64,000 nt of DNA from Conyzicola lurida (GCF_014204935.1 NZ_JACHMJ010000001.1:558001-622000), one strand, 5' to 3'; counted from the stretch's first letter, positions 7,980 through 17,841 are shown. Notes: generated by a model from the sequence alone, not told the origin. Translations and numbers: made by a program.

Positions 7980-9569
7980 ATGGCCGCCGGTGATTCCTTT
8001 TACATTGCGACGCCCATCTTCTATGTCAACGACGTACCGCACATCGGTCACGCGTACACCGAAGTTGCGGCCGACGTACTCGCTCGTTGGCACCGTCAGA
8101 GCGGTGACGACACCTGGCTCCTGACCGGAACCGACGAGCACGGCCAGAAGATCCTGCGCACCGCCGTCGCGAACGACACGACCCCGCAGCAGTGGGCCGA
8201 CAAGCTCGTCGAGGAGTCGTGGCTGCCGCTGCTCGAGACGATCAACATCCAGAACGACGACTTCATCCGCACCACGGACAAGCGTCACGAGGAAGCCGTC
8301 ACGATCTTCCTGCAGAAGCTCCACGACGACGGCTACATCTACTCGGGCGAGTACGAGGGCTACTACTGCGTCGGCTGCGAAGAGTACAAGCAGCTCGACG
8401 ACCTCATGGAGACCCCCGACGGCGACTACGCCGGCCAGCTGGTCTGCAAGATCCACTCGCGCCCCATCGAGGTGCTCAAGGAGAAGAACTACTTCTTCCG
8501 CATGAGCGACTTCCAGCAGCGCCTGCTCGACCTCTACGAAGAGCGCCCCGACTTCATCCAGCCCGAGAGCGTGCGCAACGAGATCCTGCAGTTCGTCAAA
8601 CAGGGTCTCTCCGACCTCTCGATCTCACGCTCCAGCTTCGACTGGGGAATCAAGATCCCGTGGGACCACTCGCACGTTCTCTACGTCTGGTTCGACGCGC
8701 TCCTCAACTACATCACCGCCATCGGCTACGGCGTCGACAACGACGAGTTCCAGCGTCGCTGGCCCGCGACGCAGCTGGTCGGCAAGGACATCGCCCGCTT
8801 CCACGCGGTGATCTGGCCCGCCATGCTGATGGCCGCGGGACTCCAGCCGCCGAAGCAGGTCTTCGGCCACGGCTGGCTGCTCGTCGGCGGCGAGAAGATG
8901 TCGAAGTCGAAGCTCACCGGTATCGCGCCGAGCCAGATCACCGACACGTTCGGCGTCGACGCGTTCCGCTACTACTTCATGAGCGCGATCAACTTCGGCC
9001 AGGACGGCTCGTTCAGCTGGGAAGACCTCGCGGCGCGCTACCAGAGCGAGCTCGCGAACGGCTTCGGCAACCTGGCCTCGCGCGTCATCGCCATGGTCAA
9101 CCGCTACTACGACGGTCTCGTGCCGGCACCCGCCGAGTACACGGCCGACGACCTCAAGGTGCAGGCCGTCGTGCGTGCTGCTGCAGACAACGCGGATGCC
9201 GCGATCCAGTCGCTCGCGATCCACGACGCGCTCGCCTCCATCTGGACGATCGTCGACGAGCTGAACGGCTACATCACCCTGCAGGAGCCCTGGGTCCTGG
9301 CGAAGACCGAGGAGACGCGCAAGCGCCTCGGCACCGTGCTCTACACCGCGACCGACGGGCTCCGCGCGCTCGCGGTGCTGCTCTCTCCCGTCATCCCGGA
9401 AGCAACCGCCAAGCTCTGGACCGGCCTCGGCGCCGCTGCCGGACTCGGCGAGCTGACCGACCAGGTGATCGTCGACGCCGGCCACTGGGGCCAGCTGCCC
9501 GTCGGCAGCCGGGTCGGAACCCTCGAGGCCCTCTTCCCCCGTATCGAAGTAACCGAAACCGCAGGATAA
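7980..9569 (+). CDS. metG: Methionyl-tRNA synthetase
   Basis: 529-residue class I synthetase charging tRNA-Met. The HIGH-type motif is HIGH itself in YVNDVPHIGHAYTE (near residue 20). The zinc knuckle is CVGC followed by CKIH, and the KMSKS loop is intact in GGEKMSKSKL. It lacks the C-terminal dimerisation/tRNA-binding extension of E. coli MetG, as is usual for actinobacterial enzymes. It heads a run of housekeeping genes (tatD-like, rsmA, ispE) with gaps of 16, -1 and 9 bases. That is the conserved metG-tatD-rsmA-ispE order seen in many Gram-positive bacteria. Confidence 0.96.
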   Translation: MAAGDSFYIATPIFYVNDVPHIGHAYTEVAADVLARWHRQSGDDTWLLTGTDEHGQKILRTAVANDTTPQQWADKLVEESWLPLLETINIQNDDFIRTTDKRHEEAVTIFLQKLHDDGYIYSGEYEGYYCVGCEEYKQLDDLMETPDGDYAGQLVCKIHSRPIEVLKEKNYFFRMSDFQQRLLDLYEERPDFIQPESVRNEILQFVKQGLSDLSISRSSFDWGIKIPWDHSHVLYVWFDALLNYITAIGYGVDNDEFQRRWPATQLVGKDIARFHAVIWPAMLMAAGLQPPKQVFGHGWLLVGGEKMSKSKLTGIAPSQITDTFGVDAFRYYFMSAINFGQDGSFSWEDLAARYQSELANGFGNLASRVIAMVNRYYDGLVPAPAEYTADDLKVQAVVRAAADNADAAIQSLAIHDALASIWTIVDELNGYITLQEPWVLAKTEETRKRLGTVLYTATDGLRALAVLLSPVIPEATAKLWTGLGAAAGLGELTDQVIVDAGHWGQLPVGSRVGTLEALFPRIEVTETAG

Positions 9570-9585
9570 ACGTTTGGAGCGTGTG

Positions 9586-10539
9586 ATGTCCGAGTCCAGC
9601 TACGCCCCCGTGCCGCAGGCACTGGTCGTCGGAATCTACGACAACCACACGCACTTGGACCCGTCGGGAGTTCCCGGCAGCGAAGAGTTCGACTACCACG
9701 ACCACCTCGACAAGGGGTCGAGCGTCGGCGTCCGCGGCGTCGTGCAGGTCGGCACCGACCTCGAGTCGTCGCTCTGGTCGGCCGAGCTGGCCGCGATCGA
9801 GCCGCGCGTGCTCGCGGCCGTCGCCATCCACCCCAACGACGCTCCCCGCTACGCCGCAGAGGGCCGCCTCGACGAGGCTCTCGCCACGATCGACGAGCTC
9901 GCCTCCCGCCCGCGCGTGCGCGCCATCGGCGAGACCGGGCTCGACTACTTCCGCACGGCGGAGGACGGCCGCGGCGCGCAGCACGCCTCGTTCGAGGCGC
10001 ACATCGAGATCGCCAAGAAGTACGGCCTCGCCCTGCAGATCCACGACCGCGACGCGCACCACGACGTGTTCGAGACGCTGCAGCGCGTCGGCGCCCCCGA
10101 GAAGACGGTGTTCCACTGCTTCAGCGGCGACGCCGACCTCGCCCGGGTCGCGATCCAGAACGGCTGGTACCTGTCGTTCTCGGGCACCGTCACGTTCAAG
10201 AACGCCGTCGACCTGCGCGACGCCCTCGAGATCACCCCGCGGCACCTGCTGCTCGTCGAGACCGACGCGCCCTACCTGACGCCGCACCCGTTCCGTGGCC
10301 GGCTCAACTCGCCGTACATGCTCCCGCACACGCTGCGCGGCATGGCCGCCCACCTCGGCACCGACGTCTCGATGCTCGCCGCCCAGATCACCTCGAACAC
10401 CGAGCAGGTCTACGGCGCCTGGGACGCGGAGCCCGTGACGGCCCCGCGCGACGCCTACACCGACGAGACGTTCGAAATGCCTCCCATGACCGGAGCGATC
10501 AGGCTCCCGCAACTGCCCACAGAAGAGAGCACCACCTAG
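9586..10539 (+). CDS. TatD-family metal-dependent hydrolase (DNase)
   Basis: 317 residues with the TIM-barrel metallohydrolase motifs: DNHTHLDPS near the start, GETGLDYF in the middle, QIHDRDAHHD, HCFSGD, and ETDAPYLTP near the C-terminus. These supply the His, Glu and Asp ligands for two metals. Family members have 3'-5' exonuclease activity and are implicated in DNA repair. The ATG at 9586 has a TGGAG Shine-Dalgarno six bases upstream; an in-frame TTG at 9574 is less likely. The stop overlaps the rsmA start by one base (TAGTG). Confidence 0.92.
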   Translation: MSESSYAPVPQALVVGIYDNHTHLDPSGVPGSEEFDYHDHLDKGSSVGVRGVVQVGTDLESSLWSAELAAIEPRVLAAVAIHPNDAPRYAAEGRLDEALATIDELASRPRVRAIGETGLDYFRTAEDGRGAQHASFEAHIEIAKKYGLALQIHDRDAHHDVFETLQRVGAPEKTVFHCFSGDADLARVAIQNGWYLSFSGTVTFKNAVDLRDALEITPRHLLLVETDAPYLTPHPFRGRLNSPYMLPHTLRGMAAHLGTDVSMLAAQITSNTEQVYGAWDAEPVTAPRDAYTDETFEMPPMTGAIRLPQLPTEESTT

Positions 10540-11390
10540 TGGCGACACTGCTCGGCCCCGCCGAAATCCGCGATCTGGCCGAGCTGCTCGACATTCAGCC
10601 GACCAAGAAGCTCGGTCAGAACTTCGTGATCGACGCCAACACCGTGCGCCGCATCGTGCGCGTCGCCGGCGTCGTCACGGGCGAGACCGCCGTCGAGATC
10701 GGCCCCGGCCTCGGCTCGCTCACCCTCGGCCTGCTCGAGACGGGCGCCGACGTCGTCGCGGTCGAGATCGACAAGCGCCTCGCCGCGCAGCTGCCGATCA
10801 CGGTCGCCGAGATGCAGCCCGAGGCGAAGCTCACCGTGATCACCGAGGACGCCATGAAGGTGACCGAGCTGCCGCAGTCGCCGAGCGTGCTCGTCGCGAA
10901 CCTGCCGTACAACGTCTCCGTCCCCGTGCTGCTGCACTTCCTCGAGCACTTCCCGAGCCTCACCCGCGGCCTCGTGATGGTGCAGGCCGAGGTGGGGGAG
11001 CGCCTCGCCGCCCCTCCCGGTTCGAAGGTCTACGGCGCCCCGAGCGCCAAGGCGGCCTGGTACGGCAACTGGAAGACCCACGGCAAGGTCAGCCGCCAGG
11101 TGTTCTGGCCGGTGCCGAACGTCGACTCGATCCTCGTCGGTTTCGACCGCGAAGAGCTGCCCGGCACGGAGGAGGAAAGGCTCGCGACCTTCGCCATCAT
11201 CGACGCCGCCTTCCAGCAGCGCCGCAAGATGCTGCGCCAATCACTGTCCGTCGTGCTCGGCGATTCGGCAACGGCATCCACCCTGATGGAAGCCGCCGGA
11301 CTCGCTCCGACGAGCCGCGGCGAGGAGCTGACAGTACTCGACTTCCTCGCCATCGCTCGAGCGGCAAAGGCTGCCCCCGGCCTCGACTAG
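10539..11390 (+). CDS. rsmA: 16S rRNA (adenine1518/1519-N6)-dimethyltransferase
   Basis: 283 residues. It dimethylates two adjacent adenines in the 3' hairpin of 16S rRNA; loss confers kasugamycin resistance in other bacteria. The sequence shows the family opening KKLGQNFVID, the SAM loop VEIGPGLGSLT, and the catalytic NLPYN motif. The GTG start shares one base with the upstream stop, so translation is coupled. Confidence 0.96.
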   Translation: MATLLGPAEIRDLAELLDIQPTKKLGQNFVIDANTVRRIVRVAGVVTGETAVEIGPGLGSLTLGLLETGADVVAVEIDKRLAAQLPITVAEMQPEAKLTVITEDAMKVTELPQSPSVLVANLPYNVSVPVLLHFLEHFPSLTRGLVMVQAEVGERLAAPPGSKVYGAPSAKAAWYGNWKTHGKVSRQVFWPVPNVDSILVGFDREELPGTEEERLATFAIIDAAFQQRRKMLRQSLSVVLGDSATASTLMEAAGLAPTSRGEELTVLDFLAIARAAKAAPGLD

Positions 11391-11393
11391 GTT
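11388..11393 (+). promoter_or_regulatory. -10 box TAGGTT for ispE
   Basis: TAGGTT overlaps the rsmA stop codon and lies 6 bases before the ATG at 11400. It may be an internal promoter; coincidence cannot be excluded. Confidence 0.35.
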
Positions 11394-11399
11394 GGTCAT

Positions 11400-12335
11400 A
11401 TGACCACCTCGGCCACTCCAACCGCGGTGCACGTACGCGCGCCGGGCAAGATCAACGTCTTCCTCAAGGTCGGTTCGCTGCTCGAGGACGGATACCACGA
11501 CGTCGCCATCGCGTACCAGGCGGTGTCGCTCTACGAAGACGTGCGCGCGTACTCCGCCGACGACTTCTCGGTCGAGGTGACCGGCACGGTCGAACTCTCC
11601 CGCGTGCCCACCGACGGCTCGAACATCGCCATCAAGGCGGCCCAGCTCCTCGCCCGCAGCACCGGCTACCGCGGCGGCGTGCGGCTGCACATCGACAAGC
11701 ACGTGCCCGTCACCGGCGGCATGGGCGGCGGGTCGGCGGATGCCGCGGCAACACTCCTGGCCTGTGACACCCTCTGGGGAACCCAGGTCCCGCGGGAGCG
11801 GCTGCTCGAGCTCGCCGCGGAGCTCGGCGCCGACGTGCCGTTCGCGCTCACCGGCGGAACCGCCATCGGCACGGGCCGCGGCGACCAGTTGAGCCCCGCG
11901 CTGGCCAAGGGGAACTTCCAGTGGGTACTCGCGGTCGCCGACTTCGGCCTCAGCACCCCGGCCGTGTACCGCGAACTCGACCTGCACCGCGACCGTCACG
12001 CCCAGGACATCTACCCGGCCACCACGGCGCCCACCGTCGACGCGAACGTGCTGCAGGCGCTCCGGGCCGGCGATCCGCACATGCTCGCCGACACCCTGTA
12101 CAACGACCTGCAGGCTCCCGCGCTGCACCTCGAACCGTCGCTCTCCGCCGTGATCGAACTGGGCGAGCAGAACGGCGCCCTCGCCGGCGTCATCTCCGGC
12201 TCGGGACCCACGGTCGCTTTCCTCGCCGCCGACCTCGACTCGGCGCTCGAGCTGCAGATCGCGCTCAGCGCCGCCAAGCTGACGGTCGTGCGCGCCACCG
12301 GACCCGTACATGGAGCTCGCATCATCGGTGCGTAA
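11400..12335 (+). CDS. ispE: 4-diphosphocytidyl-2-C-methyl-D-erythritol kinase
   Basis: 311-residue GHMP kinase of the MEP isoprenoid pathway. It phosphorylates CDP-methylerythritol at the 2-position. Motif 1 ([12 protein letters not shown]) and the ATP-binding glycine loop [15 protein letters not shown] are intact, as is the C-terminal [10 protein letters not shown] motif. No Shine-Dalgarno precedes the ATG. It ends the metG-tatD-rsmA-ispE run. The polyprenyl products feed the lipid-linked sugar donors used by the mannosyltransferases nearby, though that link is only metabolic. Confidence 0.95.
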   Translation: MTTSATPTAVHVRAPGKINVFLKVGSLLEDGYHDVAIAYQAVSLYEDVRAYSADDFSVEVTGTVELSRVPTDGSNIAIKAAQLLARSTGYRGGVRLHIDKHVPVTGGMGGGSADAAATLLACDTLWGTQVPRERLLELAAELGADVPFALTGGTAIGTGRGDQLSPALAKGNFQWVLAVADFGLSTPAVYRELDLHRDRHAQDIYPATTAPTVDANVLQALRAGDPHMLADTLYNDLQAPALHLEPSLSAVIELGEQNGALAGVISGSGPTVAFLAADLDSALELQIALSAAKLTVVRATGPVHGARIIGA

Positions 12336-12376
12336 AATGCCCGAAGGGGGCTAGCGTACTAATCGGAGGGCTCGCC

Positions 12377-13951
12377 ATGGACAGGCGCAGTGAAACACGG
12401 TGGGCCGCTCTCGTCGGCGTCATCTCGGCCGCCGTCACCCTGGCCCTCGCCGAAGTCGCCGCCCTCGTTCTCGCCCCGGCTTCGAGCCCGCTGCTCGCCG
12501 TCGGATCCCTCGTCATCGACCTCGTGCCGGCCTGGCTCAAGAACCTCGTCATCGACCTGTTCGGCACCGCCGACAAGATCGTGCTGCTCGCCACACTCGG
12601 GCTCGTCGTACTGGTGCTCGCCGCCGTGATCGGCGTGCTCGAGTACCGCAGACCCCCGTTCGGCATCGTCGGGCTCGTGCTCGTCGGCCTCATCGCGACG
12701 CTGGCCGTCATCACCCGCGCCGAGGCGACCACCGTCTGGGCCGTGCCGACCGTGCTCGGCATGATCGGCGGCGTGGTCGTACTGCGGGTCGCGGTCGACC
12801 GGCTGCACCGCTGGTCGCTCGCCGCGACGCGGGCCGCAGAGATCCGCGGGGCCGTCTCGGCCCCCGGAAGCGCGGCAGCGGTCAGCCGGCGCGGCTTCCT
12901 CACCGTCGCGGTGGGGGCTGCCGCGGCATCCGTCGTCGTCGGAGTCGCCGCACGCGCCATGAACGCCGGTACGACGGCCGTGAACGCCGTGCGGGCCGCG
13001 CTCAAGCTCCCGGCGCCGGCCGTCGTCGCCCCGCCCATCCCCGTCGGAGCCCAGCTCGACATCGACGGCATCTCGGCGCTCGTCACCGACAACGCCGACT
13101 TCTACCGCATCGACACCGCGCTGCAGGTTCCCGTGATCGACGCGAACCAGTGGAAGCTGCGCATCACCGGCATGGTCGAGGAGGAGATCGAGATCTCGTT
13201 CGAGGAGCTGCTCGCCCTTCCGCTCGTCGAGACCTACGTCACGCTCATGTGCGTCTCGAACGAGGTCGGCGGTCAGCTCACCGGCAACGCCAAGTGGCTC
13301 GGCTACCCGATCCGGTCGCTGCTGGAGCGTGCGCGACCCCTGTCGGGTGCCGACGTCGTGCTCTCCACCAGCCAGGACGGCTGGACCGCGACCACGCCGC
13401 TCGAGGTACTGCAGGACACCGAGCGCAACAGCCTGCTCGCCGTCGGCATGAACGGCGAGGCGCTGCCGCTCGAGCACGGCTTCCCGGTGCGCATGGTCGT
13501 GCCGGGCCTCTACGGCTACGTGTCGGCGACCAAATGGGTCGTCGAACTCAAGGTGTCGACGTTCGCCCAGGAATCGGCCTACTGGACCGACCGCGGCTGG
13601 TCGGCGAAGGGCCCCGTGAAAACGTCGTCGCGCATCGACGTGCCGAGCTTCGGCGCCTCGATCGAGCCGGGTACGGTGGCGATCGCGGGCGTCGCCTGGG
13701 CGCAGCACGTCGGCATCGAGCGCGTCGAGGTGCGCGTCGACAACGACCCGTGGCAGGAGGCGACTCTCGCCGAGCCGATCTCCACCGACACCTGGCGCCA
13801 GTGGTTCATCGAGTGGGAAGCCACCTCGGGCGACCACGTGCTCGAGGTGCGAGCGACCAACGCCGAGGGCGACACGCAGAAAGAGGAGCGCGTCGACGTC
13901 ATCCCCGACGGCGCCGAGGGCTGGCACACCGTGCAGGTGCGGGTCGCCTAG
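12377..13951 (+). CDS. Membrane-anchored molybdopterin-dependent oxidoreductase (sulfite-oxidase fold), probable dual Sec/Tat substrate
   Basis: 524 residues. Four hydrophobic segments (about residues 10-34, 65-90, 95-113, 120-141) precede an internal twin-arginine motif SRRGFLTVA. A weakly hydrophobic fifth segment with an Arg after it follows. The C-terminal half is a sulfite-oxidase-type Moco domain with the probable molybdenum ligand Cys292 in LMCVSNEVGG, then a dimerisation domain. In actinobacterial Rieske proteins, and reportedly in polytopic Moco proteins of this layout, Sec inserts the first segments and Tat exports the cofactor domain. Substrate is unknown. The ATG at 12377 has a GGAGG site 7 bases upstream. 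Its stop shares the four bases CTAG with the convergent gene's stop. Confidence 0.85.
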   Translation: MDRRSETRWAALVGVISAAVTLALAEVAALVLAPASSPLLAVGSLVIDLVPAWLKNLVIDLFGTADKIVLLATLGLVVLVLAAVIGVLEYRRPPFGIVGLVLVGLIATLAVITRAEATTVWAVPTVLGMIGGVVVLRVAVDRLHRWSLAATRAAEIRGAVSAPGSAAAVSRRGFLTVAVGAAAASVVVGVAARAMNAGTTAVNAVRAALKLPAPAVVAPPIPVGAQLDIDGISALVTDNADFYRIDTALQVPVIDANQWKLRITGMVEEEIEISFEELLALPLVETYVTLMCVSNEVGGQLTGNAKWLGYPIRSLLERARPLSGADVVLSTSQDGWTATTPLEVLQDTERNSLLAVGMNGEALPLEHGFPVRMVVPGLYGYVSATKWVVELKVSTFAQESAYWTDRGWSAKGPVKTSSRIDVPSFGASIEPGTVAIAGVAWAQHVGIERVEVRVDNDPWQEATLAEPISTDTWRQWFIEWEATSGDHVLEVRATNAEGDTQKEERVDVIPDGAEGWHTVQVRVA

Positions 13952-15462
13952 TCCCGCTCGTAGCGCAGGACGTTGACCTCGGAGAGGTTCCAGCTGTCGA
14001 CGAGGTGCCAGCCGACCGTGGCGAGCGTCGCCGTGGTTTCCGGGCGCACGTCGCGCGAGACGCTCGTGATCAGGTAGACGACGTCGGCCGTGGTCAGGCG
14101 CGTCAGCCCCTCCTCGAGCGGGATGCGGGTCTCCCAGAGCTGGCCGGTCTCAGCCGCGGGAGTGCCGAGCGTGACGTCGGTCGTGCCGACGAAGGCGTCG
14201 GGGTACGAGTACGCGATCACCCGTGCCGAGGCGATGGGATGGCGCTGCACACCGCCGTAGACGATGGCGGTCTCCGCCCCCGGACCGTCGAGCGCACGCT
14301 GCTCCGCGATGAGGTCGGCGACGGCCGCCCACGACGTCTTCTCCTTAGCCTCGGGCTCGCGCTGCAGCGCGATCTGCGGTGCCGCGAGAGCGAGCAGCAC
14401 GAGCAGGGCGACGAGCACGAGAGGTCGTGAGGGGATGCGGGCGATCGCGGCGGCGATCACGAGCGCCACGAACGGCAGGCACATCGTGAGATACCGCGGC
14501 GTGTAGATCGGGGTGATGGTGGCGCTCGTCACGAGCAGCAGCGCGGTGGGCAGCAGCAGCGCGGGCAGCAGCACCGAGGCGGCGGAAAGGCCGCGCGCGC
14601 GGCGCAGCAACAGCACCGCGCCGACGGCCAGGAGCGCCCAGCCGACCACCGCGAACATCGGGCTGGAGTAGAACCACTGGTGCTCGAACACGTTGCGCGG
14701 GGTCTTCGCTCCCGGGGTGTCCAGCCAGTGCAGCTGGCCGCTCTGGCCGATCACGGCGAGGGCGAACGGAACGACGACGGCGGTCGCGAGGGCGGTCCAG
14801 CGCAGCCAGCGGCCGGCGGGCGGCCAGGCGCGCGACTTGCTCGAGGCGAACCACCACGCCATGGTCACGGCGTGCGCGACGACGACGAGGGCGAGGTAGA
14901 TGAAGACGAGGCAGGCGACCGCGACGGTCAGGGCGTACAGCGCCCAGAGCAGTCGGGACGAGCGGCGGGAGGCGACGACCAGCAGGATCGTGAGCAGCAC
15001 GGCGAAGACCGCGGTGAGGGCGTACGAGCGTCCCTCGGTGCCGGCCCAGGTTGTGCGCGGCAGGAGGCAGAACACGAGGCCGGCGATGACGCCGAGGCGC
15101 GGCACGTTCTCGAACAGGCGCCCCAGCACGACGGTGAGTGCGGCGGCGATGCCGATCGCGATCGCGCTGGGCACCCGCAGTGCGACGGGGGAGTAGCCGA
15201 ACAGGTCGAAGACCAGGTGCATCACCGCGTAGTACACGGCGTGCACGGCGTCGACGCTGCCGACCATGGCCCAGAGCTGGTCCCAGCTGCGGGTCGACGA
15301 GATGATCGTGGCGGCCTCGTCGTACCAGATCGACGGGGTGCCGATGCCGATCAGCGAGATGGTGAGGCCGAGGAGTCCGATGAGGACTGGGGCGACCGCG
15401 CGGTGGCGGTGGATGCCGGTGGTCGGGTGGAAGGCGACGCGTGCGCCATCGAGCATGGTCAT
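13948..15462 (-). CDS. Polyprenol-sugar-dependent membrane glycosyltransferase (GT39/PMT-like, GT-C fold)
   Basis: 504 residues with about ten to twelve membrane segments. The first extracytoplasmic loop carries WYDEAATIISSTRSWDQL, with the Asp-Glu pair typical of GT-C enzymes; a soluble C-terminal portion of about 120 residues follows the last segment. It probably transfers a sugar (often mannose) from a polyprenyl-phosphate donor to a cell-envelope acceptor. The ATG at 15462 has a GGAAGGAG site seven bases upstream. Acceptor and sugar cannot be read from the sequence. Confidence 0.82.
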   Translation of the reverse strand: MTMLDGARVAFHPTTGIHRHRAVAPVLIGLLGLTISLIGIGTPSIWYDEAATIISSTRSWDQLWAMVGSVDAVHAVYYAVMHLVFDLFGYSPVALRVPSAIAIGIAAALTVVLGRLFENVPRLGVIAGLVFCLLPRTTWAGTEGRSYALTAVFAVLLTILLVVASRRSSRLLWALYALTVAVACLVFIYLALVVVAHAVTMAWWFASSKSRAWPPAGRWLRWTALATAVVVPFALAVIGQSGQLHWLDTPGAKTPRNVFEHQWFYSSPMFAVVGWALLAVGAVLLLRRARGLSAASVLLPALLLPTALLLVTSATITPIYTPRYLTMCLPFVALVIAAAIARIPSRPLVLVALLVLLALAAPQIALQREPEAKEKTSWAAVADLIAEQRALDGPGAETAIVYGGVQRHPIASARVIAYSYPDAFVGTTDVTLGTPAAETGQLWETRIPLEEGLTRLTTADVVYLITSVSRDVRPETTATLATVGWHLVDSWNLSEVNVLRYERD

Positions 15463-15494
15463 TCGGTCACTCCTTCCTGTCGGTGCGAAACAGC

Positions 15495-15531
15495 GATCAG
15501 GCCCGCGCCGCTGTCGCGGGCGGGCCTGATC
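15495..15531 (-). terminator. Strong hairpin after the lipoprotein gene
   Basis: GATCAGGCCCGC (15495-15506) pairs perfectly with GCGGGCCTGATC (15520-15531). It lies between the lipoprotein stop and the glycosyltransferase start on the same strand. Only three Ts follow, so termination would be partial or factor-assisted. Confidence 0.6.
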
Positions 15532-15570
15532 GGTCCAACGTGCTAGGTGTTGGTCTGTGCTGGGGCCGTG

Positions 15571-16263
15571 TTACTCGGCGGCCTTGGCGGTGATCTTCGC
15601 GATGCCGACGACGAGTTCGTCGGTGACGGCGTCGGTGCCGAAGGTCTCGTTGAGGAGGCCGGCGGCGTCGGGGCTGACGAGGACGGTGGTGCCCTCGAGG
15701 ACGGCGTTGCCGTCGGCGTCGGTCTCGAGCGGGTTCAGGGTCGAGCCGTCGAGGTTGAAGATGTAGACGTCGGTGCCGACCTCTTCGCCGTTCGCGGTCA
15801 CAGTGCCGGTCAGACGCGAGGTGCCCGGGTCGATGACGAAGTCGGACAGTCCGACGGTGATGTCGCCGCCGGTGAGGGTGATGCCGGAGCCTTCGTGGTC
15901 GATCTCGCCCTGAACGTAGGGACGGTAGTCCTCGGCCGGGTCGTAGTAGTCGACGTTGCCGCCGGTGATCGGGAAGGCGAGGGTGCCGGTGGCGGCGTCG
16001 AGCGTGGCTCCGCCGGTCACGCCGGGGGTGAGGCCGAGGGTGGTGAGGGCTTCGAGGAAGCCGGCGTCCAGGGTGACCTGGGTGTCGACGCCGTCGAGGG
16101 CGGGGATGGAGGCCAGCGGGGTGGGGTCTGCTTCGACCGTGGCGCTGGGCGAGGAGGACGACGACGACTCGGTCGACGTGGTGCCGGTCGAGCAGGCGGC
16201 GAGGCCTCCGACGAGCACGGTGGCTGCGGCGATACCGACAGTGACTTTGTAGAACTTACGCAT
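15571..16263 (-). CDS. Secreted lipoprotein, beta-rich, possibly HtaA-like
   Basis: 230 residues. The N-terminus MRKFYKVTVGIAAATVLVGGLAAC is a signal peptide with lipobox LAAC, so the mature protein is lipidated at Cys24. A Ser/Thr-rich linker (residues about 25-45) precedes a domain of about 180 residues rich in Gly, Thr and Val. That domain has the pattern ATLDAATGTLAFPITGG and ITLTGGDITVGLSDFVIDP, resembling proteins often placed near the HtaA domain; I hold that assignment loosely. The ATG is preceded by AAAGGAT. It lies between two membrane mannosyltransferase genes of the same strand, so a cell-surface role is likely. Confidence 0.75.
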   Translation of the reverse strand: MRKFYKVTVGIAAATVLVGGLAACSTGTTSTESSSSSSPSATVEADPTPLASIPALDGVDTQVTLDAGFLEALTTLGLTPGVTGGATLDAATGTLAFPITGGNVDYYDPAEDYRPYVQGEIDHEGSGITLTGGDITVGLSDFVIDPGTSRLTGTVTANGEEVGTDVYIFNLDGSTLNPLETDADGNAVLEGTTVLVSPDAAGLLNETFGTDAVTDELVVGIAKITAKAAE

Positions 16264-16360
16264 GATGAAATCCTTTGATCGAAGTGAACTTTCGGTGATG
16301 TTGAGAGTTCGGCTTCGATGCGGAAACAGATTGGACTGTGTCGCGTCTGTTATCTTTCCG

Positions 16361-17794
16361 TTACATTCTGGTGACGGGTTCCGCGGCTTTCCGGGGTTTC
16401 GATTCTGTGCGGGGGCTGATGATCACCCATCCCGCGCGGCGGATCGACATCACGACGATGACGATGATCGCGACGACGGCGGCGACCCGGGCGAGGTCGA
16501 CCGACGGAATCAGCAGGCGCTCGGTGAGGGCGAGCGGCACGGCGAGCCACTCCCACCGGCCGGTCATCGCGACCATCGGCACGAGCAACAGGGCGTACCA
16601 GGGGTAGCGCGGCGTCACGATCATCAGCACGCTGCCGATCATGACGAGCTGCCCGATCCACGGGTCGGACGGGTCCGATCTCCACCAGACGACGGCCCCG
16701 ACGACGGCGACGAGCAACGCGGCGAGCACGAGCGACGCCGAGCCCGGCGCGATCAGCGAGAGCAGGATGAAGCGCGTGCCGGTCTCGTAGCCCTCCTCGG
16801 TGAGGTAGCCGGGCAGGTAGCCGAGAACCTGGATGCCGTCGGAGATCACGTAGGGGATGTAGAGCACGAGGAAGGCGGCGATGGAGATCAGGATGAGCCC
16901 CCACGGCCGCTTGCCGAGCAGCGCGGGCGCCCCGATCACCGGGATCAGCTTGGTGGCGATGGACACTCCGAGAGCGACGCCGCCCCAACCGCGCCTGCCC
17001 CGCGCCACCAGCAGGGTGGCGACCACGAGCAGCAGCGCGCTGACGATGTCGATGTGCGAGTTGGTGACGCCCTCGGTCGCCACGAGCGGGCTCCAGCCCC
17101 AGAGCGCGGCCCAGCGCGGGTCGCGGCCGGTGCGCCGCAGTTCGCCGAGCAGCAGCACGGTGATGCCGAGGCCGGTGAGCAGTCCGAGCAGTTGCGAGGG
17201 CCAGTACTCCGGGCTCGGTCCGGTGATCGCCCGCAGGCCCGCGAACACCAGCTCGCTCGCGGGCGGGTAGATCGTCGGAACCTTCGGGCGGTTGATCGCC
17301 GTGCAGAGCAGGTCGCCGCTGCCGAGCTCCTCGGTGGTCATGATGCGCGCGCCGGTGCACTCGCCGTCGACCGCGGCGGGGAACAGCCAGTCGGTGCGCA
17401 AGTGGGCGAGCGCGGGGTCGGCGGGCACGTAGCTGTAGGGGGAGATCCCGGCGTTCTGCACGATGCCGTCCCACGCGTACCGAGCCGAGTCGGTGCTGGT
17501 GTTCGGCGGGCCGGCCATCGCGGCGACTCCTATACCGAGCGAACCGACGAGCACCAGCACGATGGACGCCTTGGCCGACACCCGGCGCAGGCTCGCGAAC
17601 GACAGGGCGAAGAGGGCCCAGAGGATGACGGTGGCCAGGACGAGCGGTTCGACCTCGCCCTCCTCGTACCTGTAGTACGGCAGCGCGGCCACGGAGACCG
17701 CGGTGAGCCCGGCGCTCAGCACGAGGAGTATCGTGGTGACAACGATTCGCATAGGCCCATCCTGTCCGATCGGGTCACGGCTCCGAACCATCAT
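16361..17794 (-). CDS. Membrane mannosyltransferase-like protein (GT87/DUF2029, GT-C fold)
   Basis: 477 residues, about ten or more membrane segments. The loop STDSARYAWDGIVQNAGISPY and the later TIYPPASELVF are characteristic of GT87 polyprenol-phosphate-mannose-dependent transferases that act on envelope glycolipids. The start is uncertain: the ATG at 17794 gives the longest form, but MRIVVTTIL at 17752 begins directly at the first membrane segment. It is divergent from the cytochrome/molybdoenzyme fusion 47 bases away. Specific acceptor unknown. Confidence 0.82.
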   Translation of the reverse strand: MMVRSRDPIGQDGPMRIVVTTILLVLSAGLTAVSVAALPYYRYEEGEVEPLVLATVILWALFALSFASLRRVSAKASIVLVLVGSLGIGVAAMAGPPNTSTDSARYAWDGIVQNAGISPYSYVPADPALAHLRTDWLFPAAVDGECTGARIMTTEELGSGDLLCTAINRPKVPTIYPPASELVFAGLRAITGPSPEYWPSQLLGLLTGLGITVLLLGELRRTGRDPRWAALWGWSPLVATEGVTNSHIDIVSALLLVVATLLVARGRRGWGGVALGVSIATKLIPVIGAPALLGKRPWGLILISIAAFLVLYIPYVISDGIQVLGYLPGYLTEEGYETGTRFILLSLIAPGSASLVLAALLVAVVGAVVWWRSDPSDPWIGQLVMIGSVLMIVTPRYPWYALLLVPMVAMTGRWEWLAVPLALTERLLIPSVDLARVAAVVAIIVIVVMSIRRAGWVIISPRTESKPRKAAEPVTRM

Positions 17795-17841
17795 GACAGG
17801 TACGACTACAGATCAGTGTTGACAGAGCGGGGTGCGGCCGA

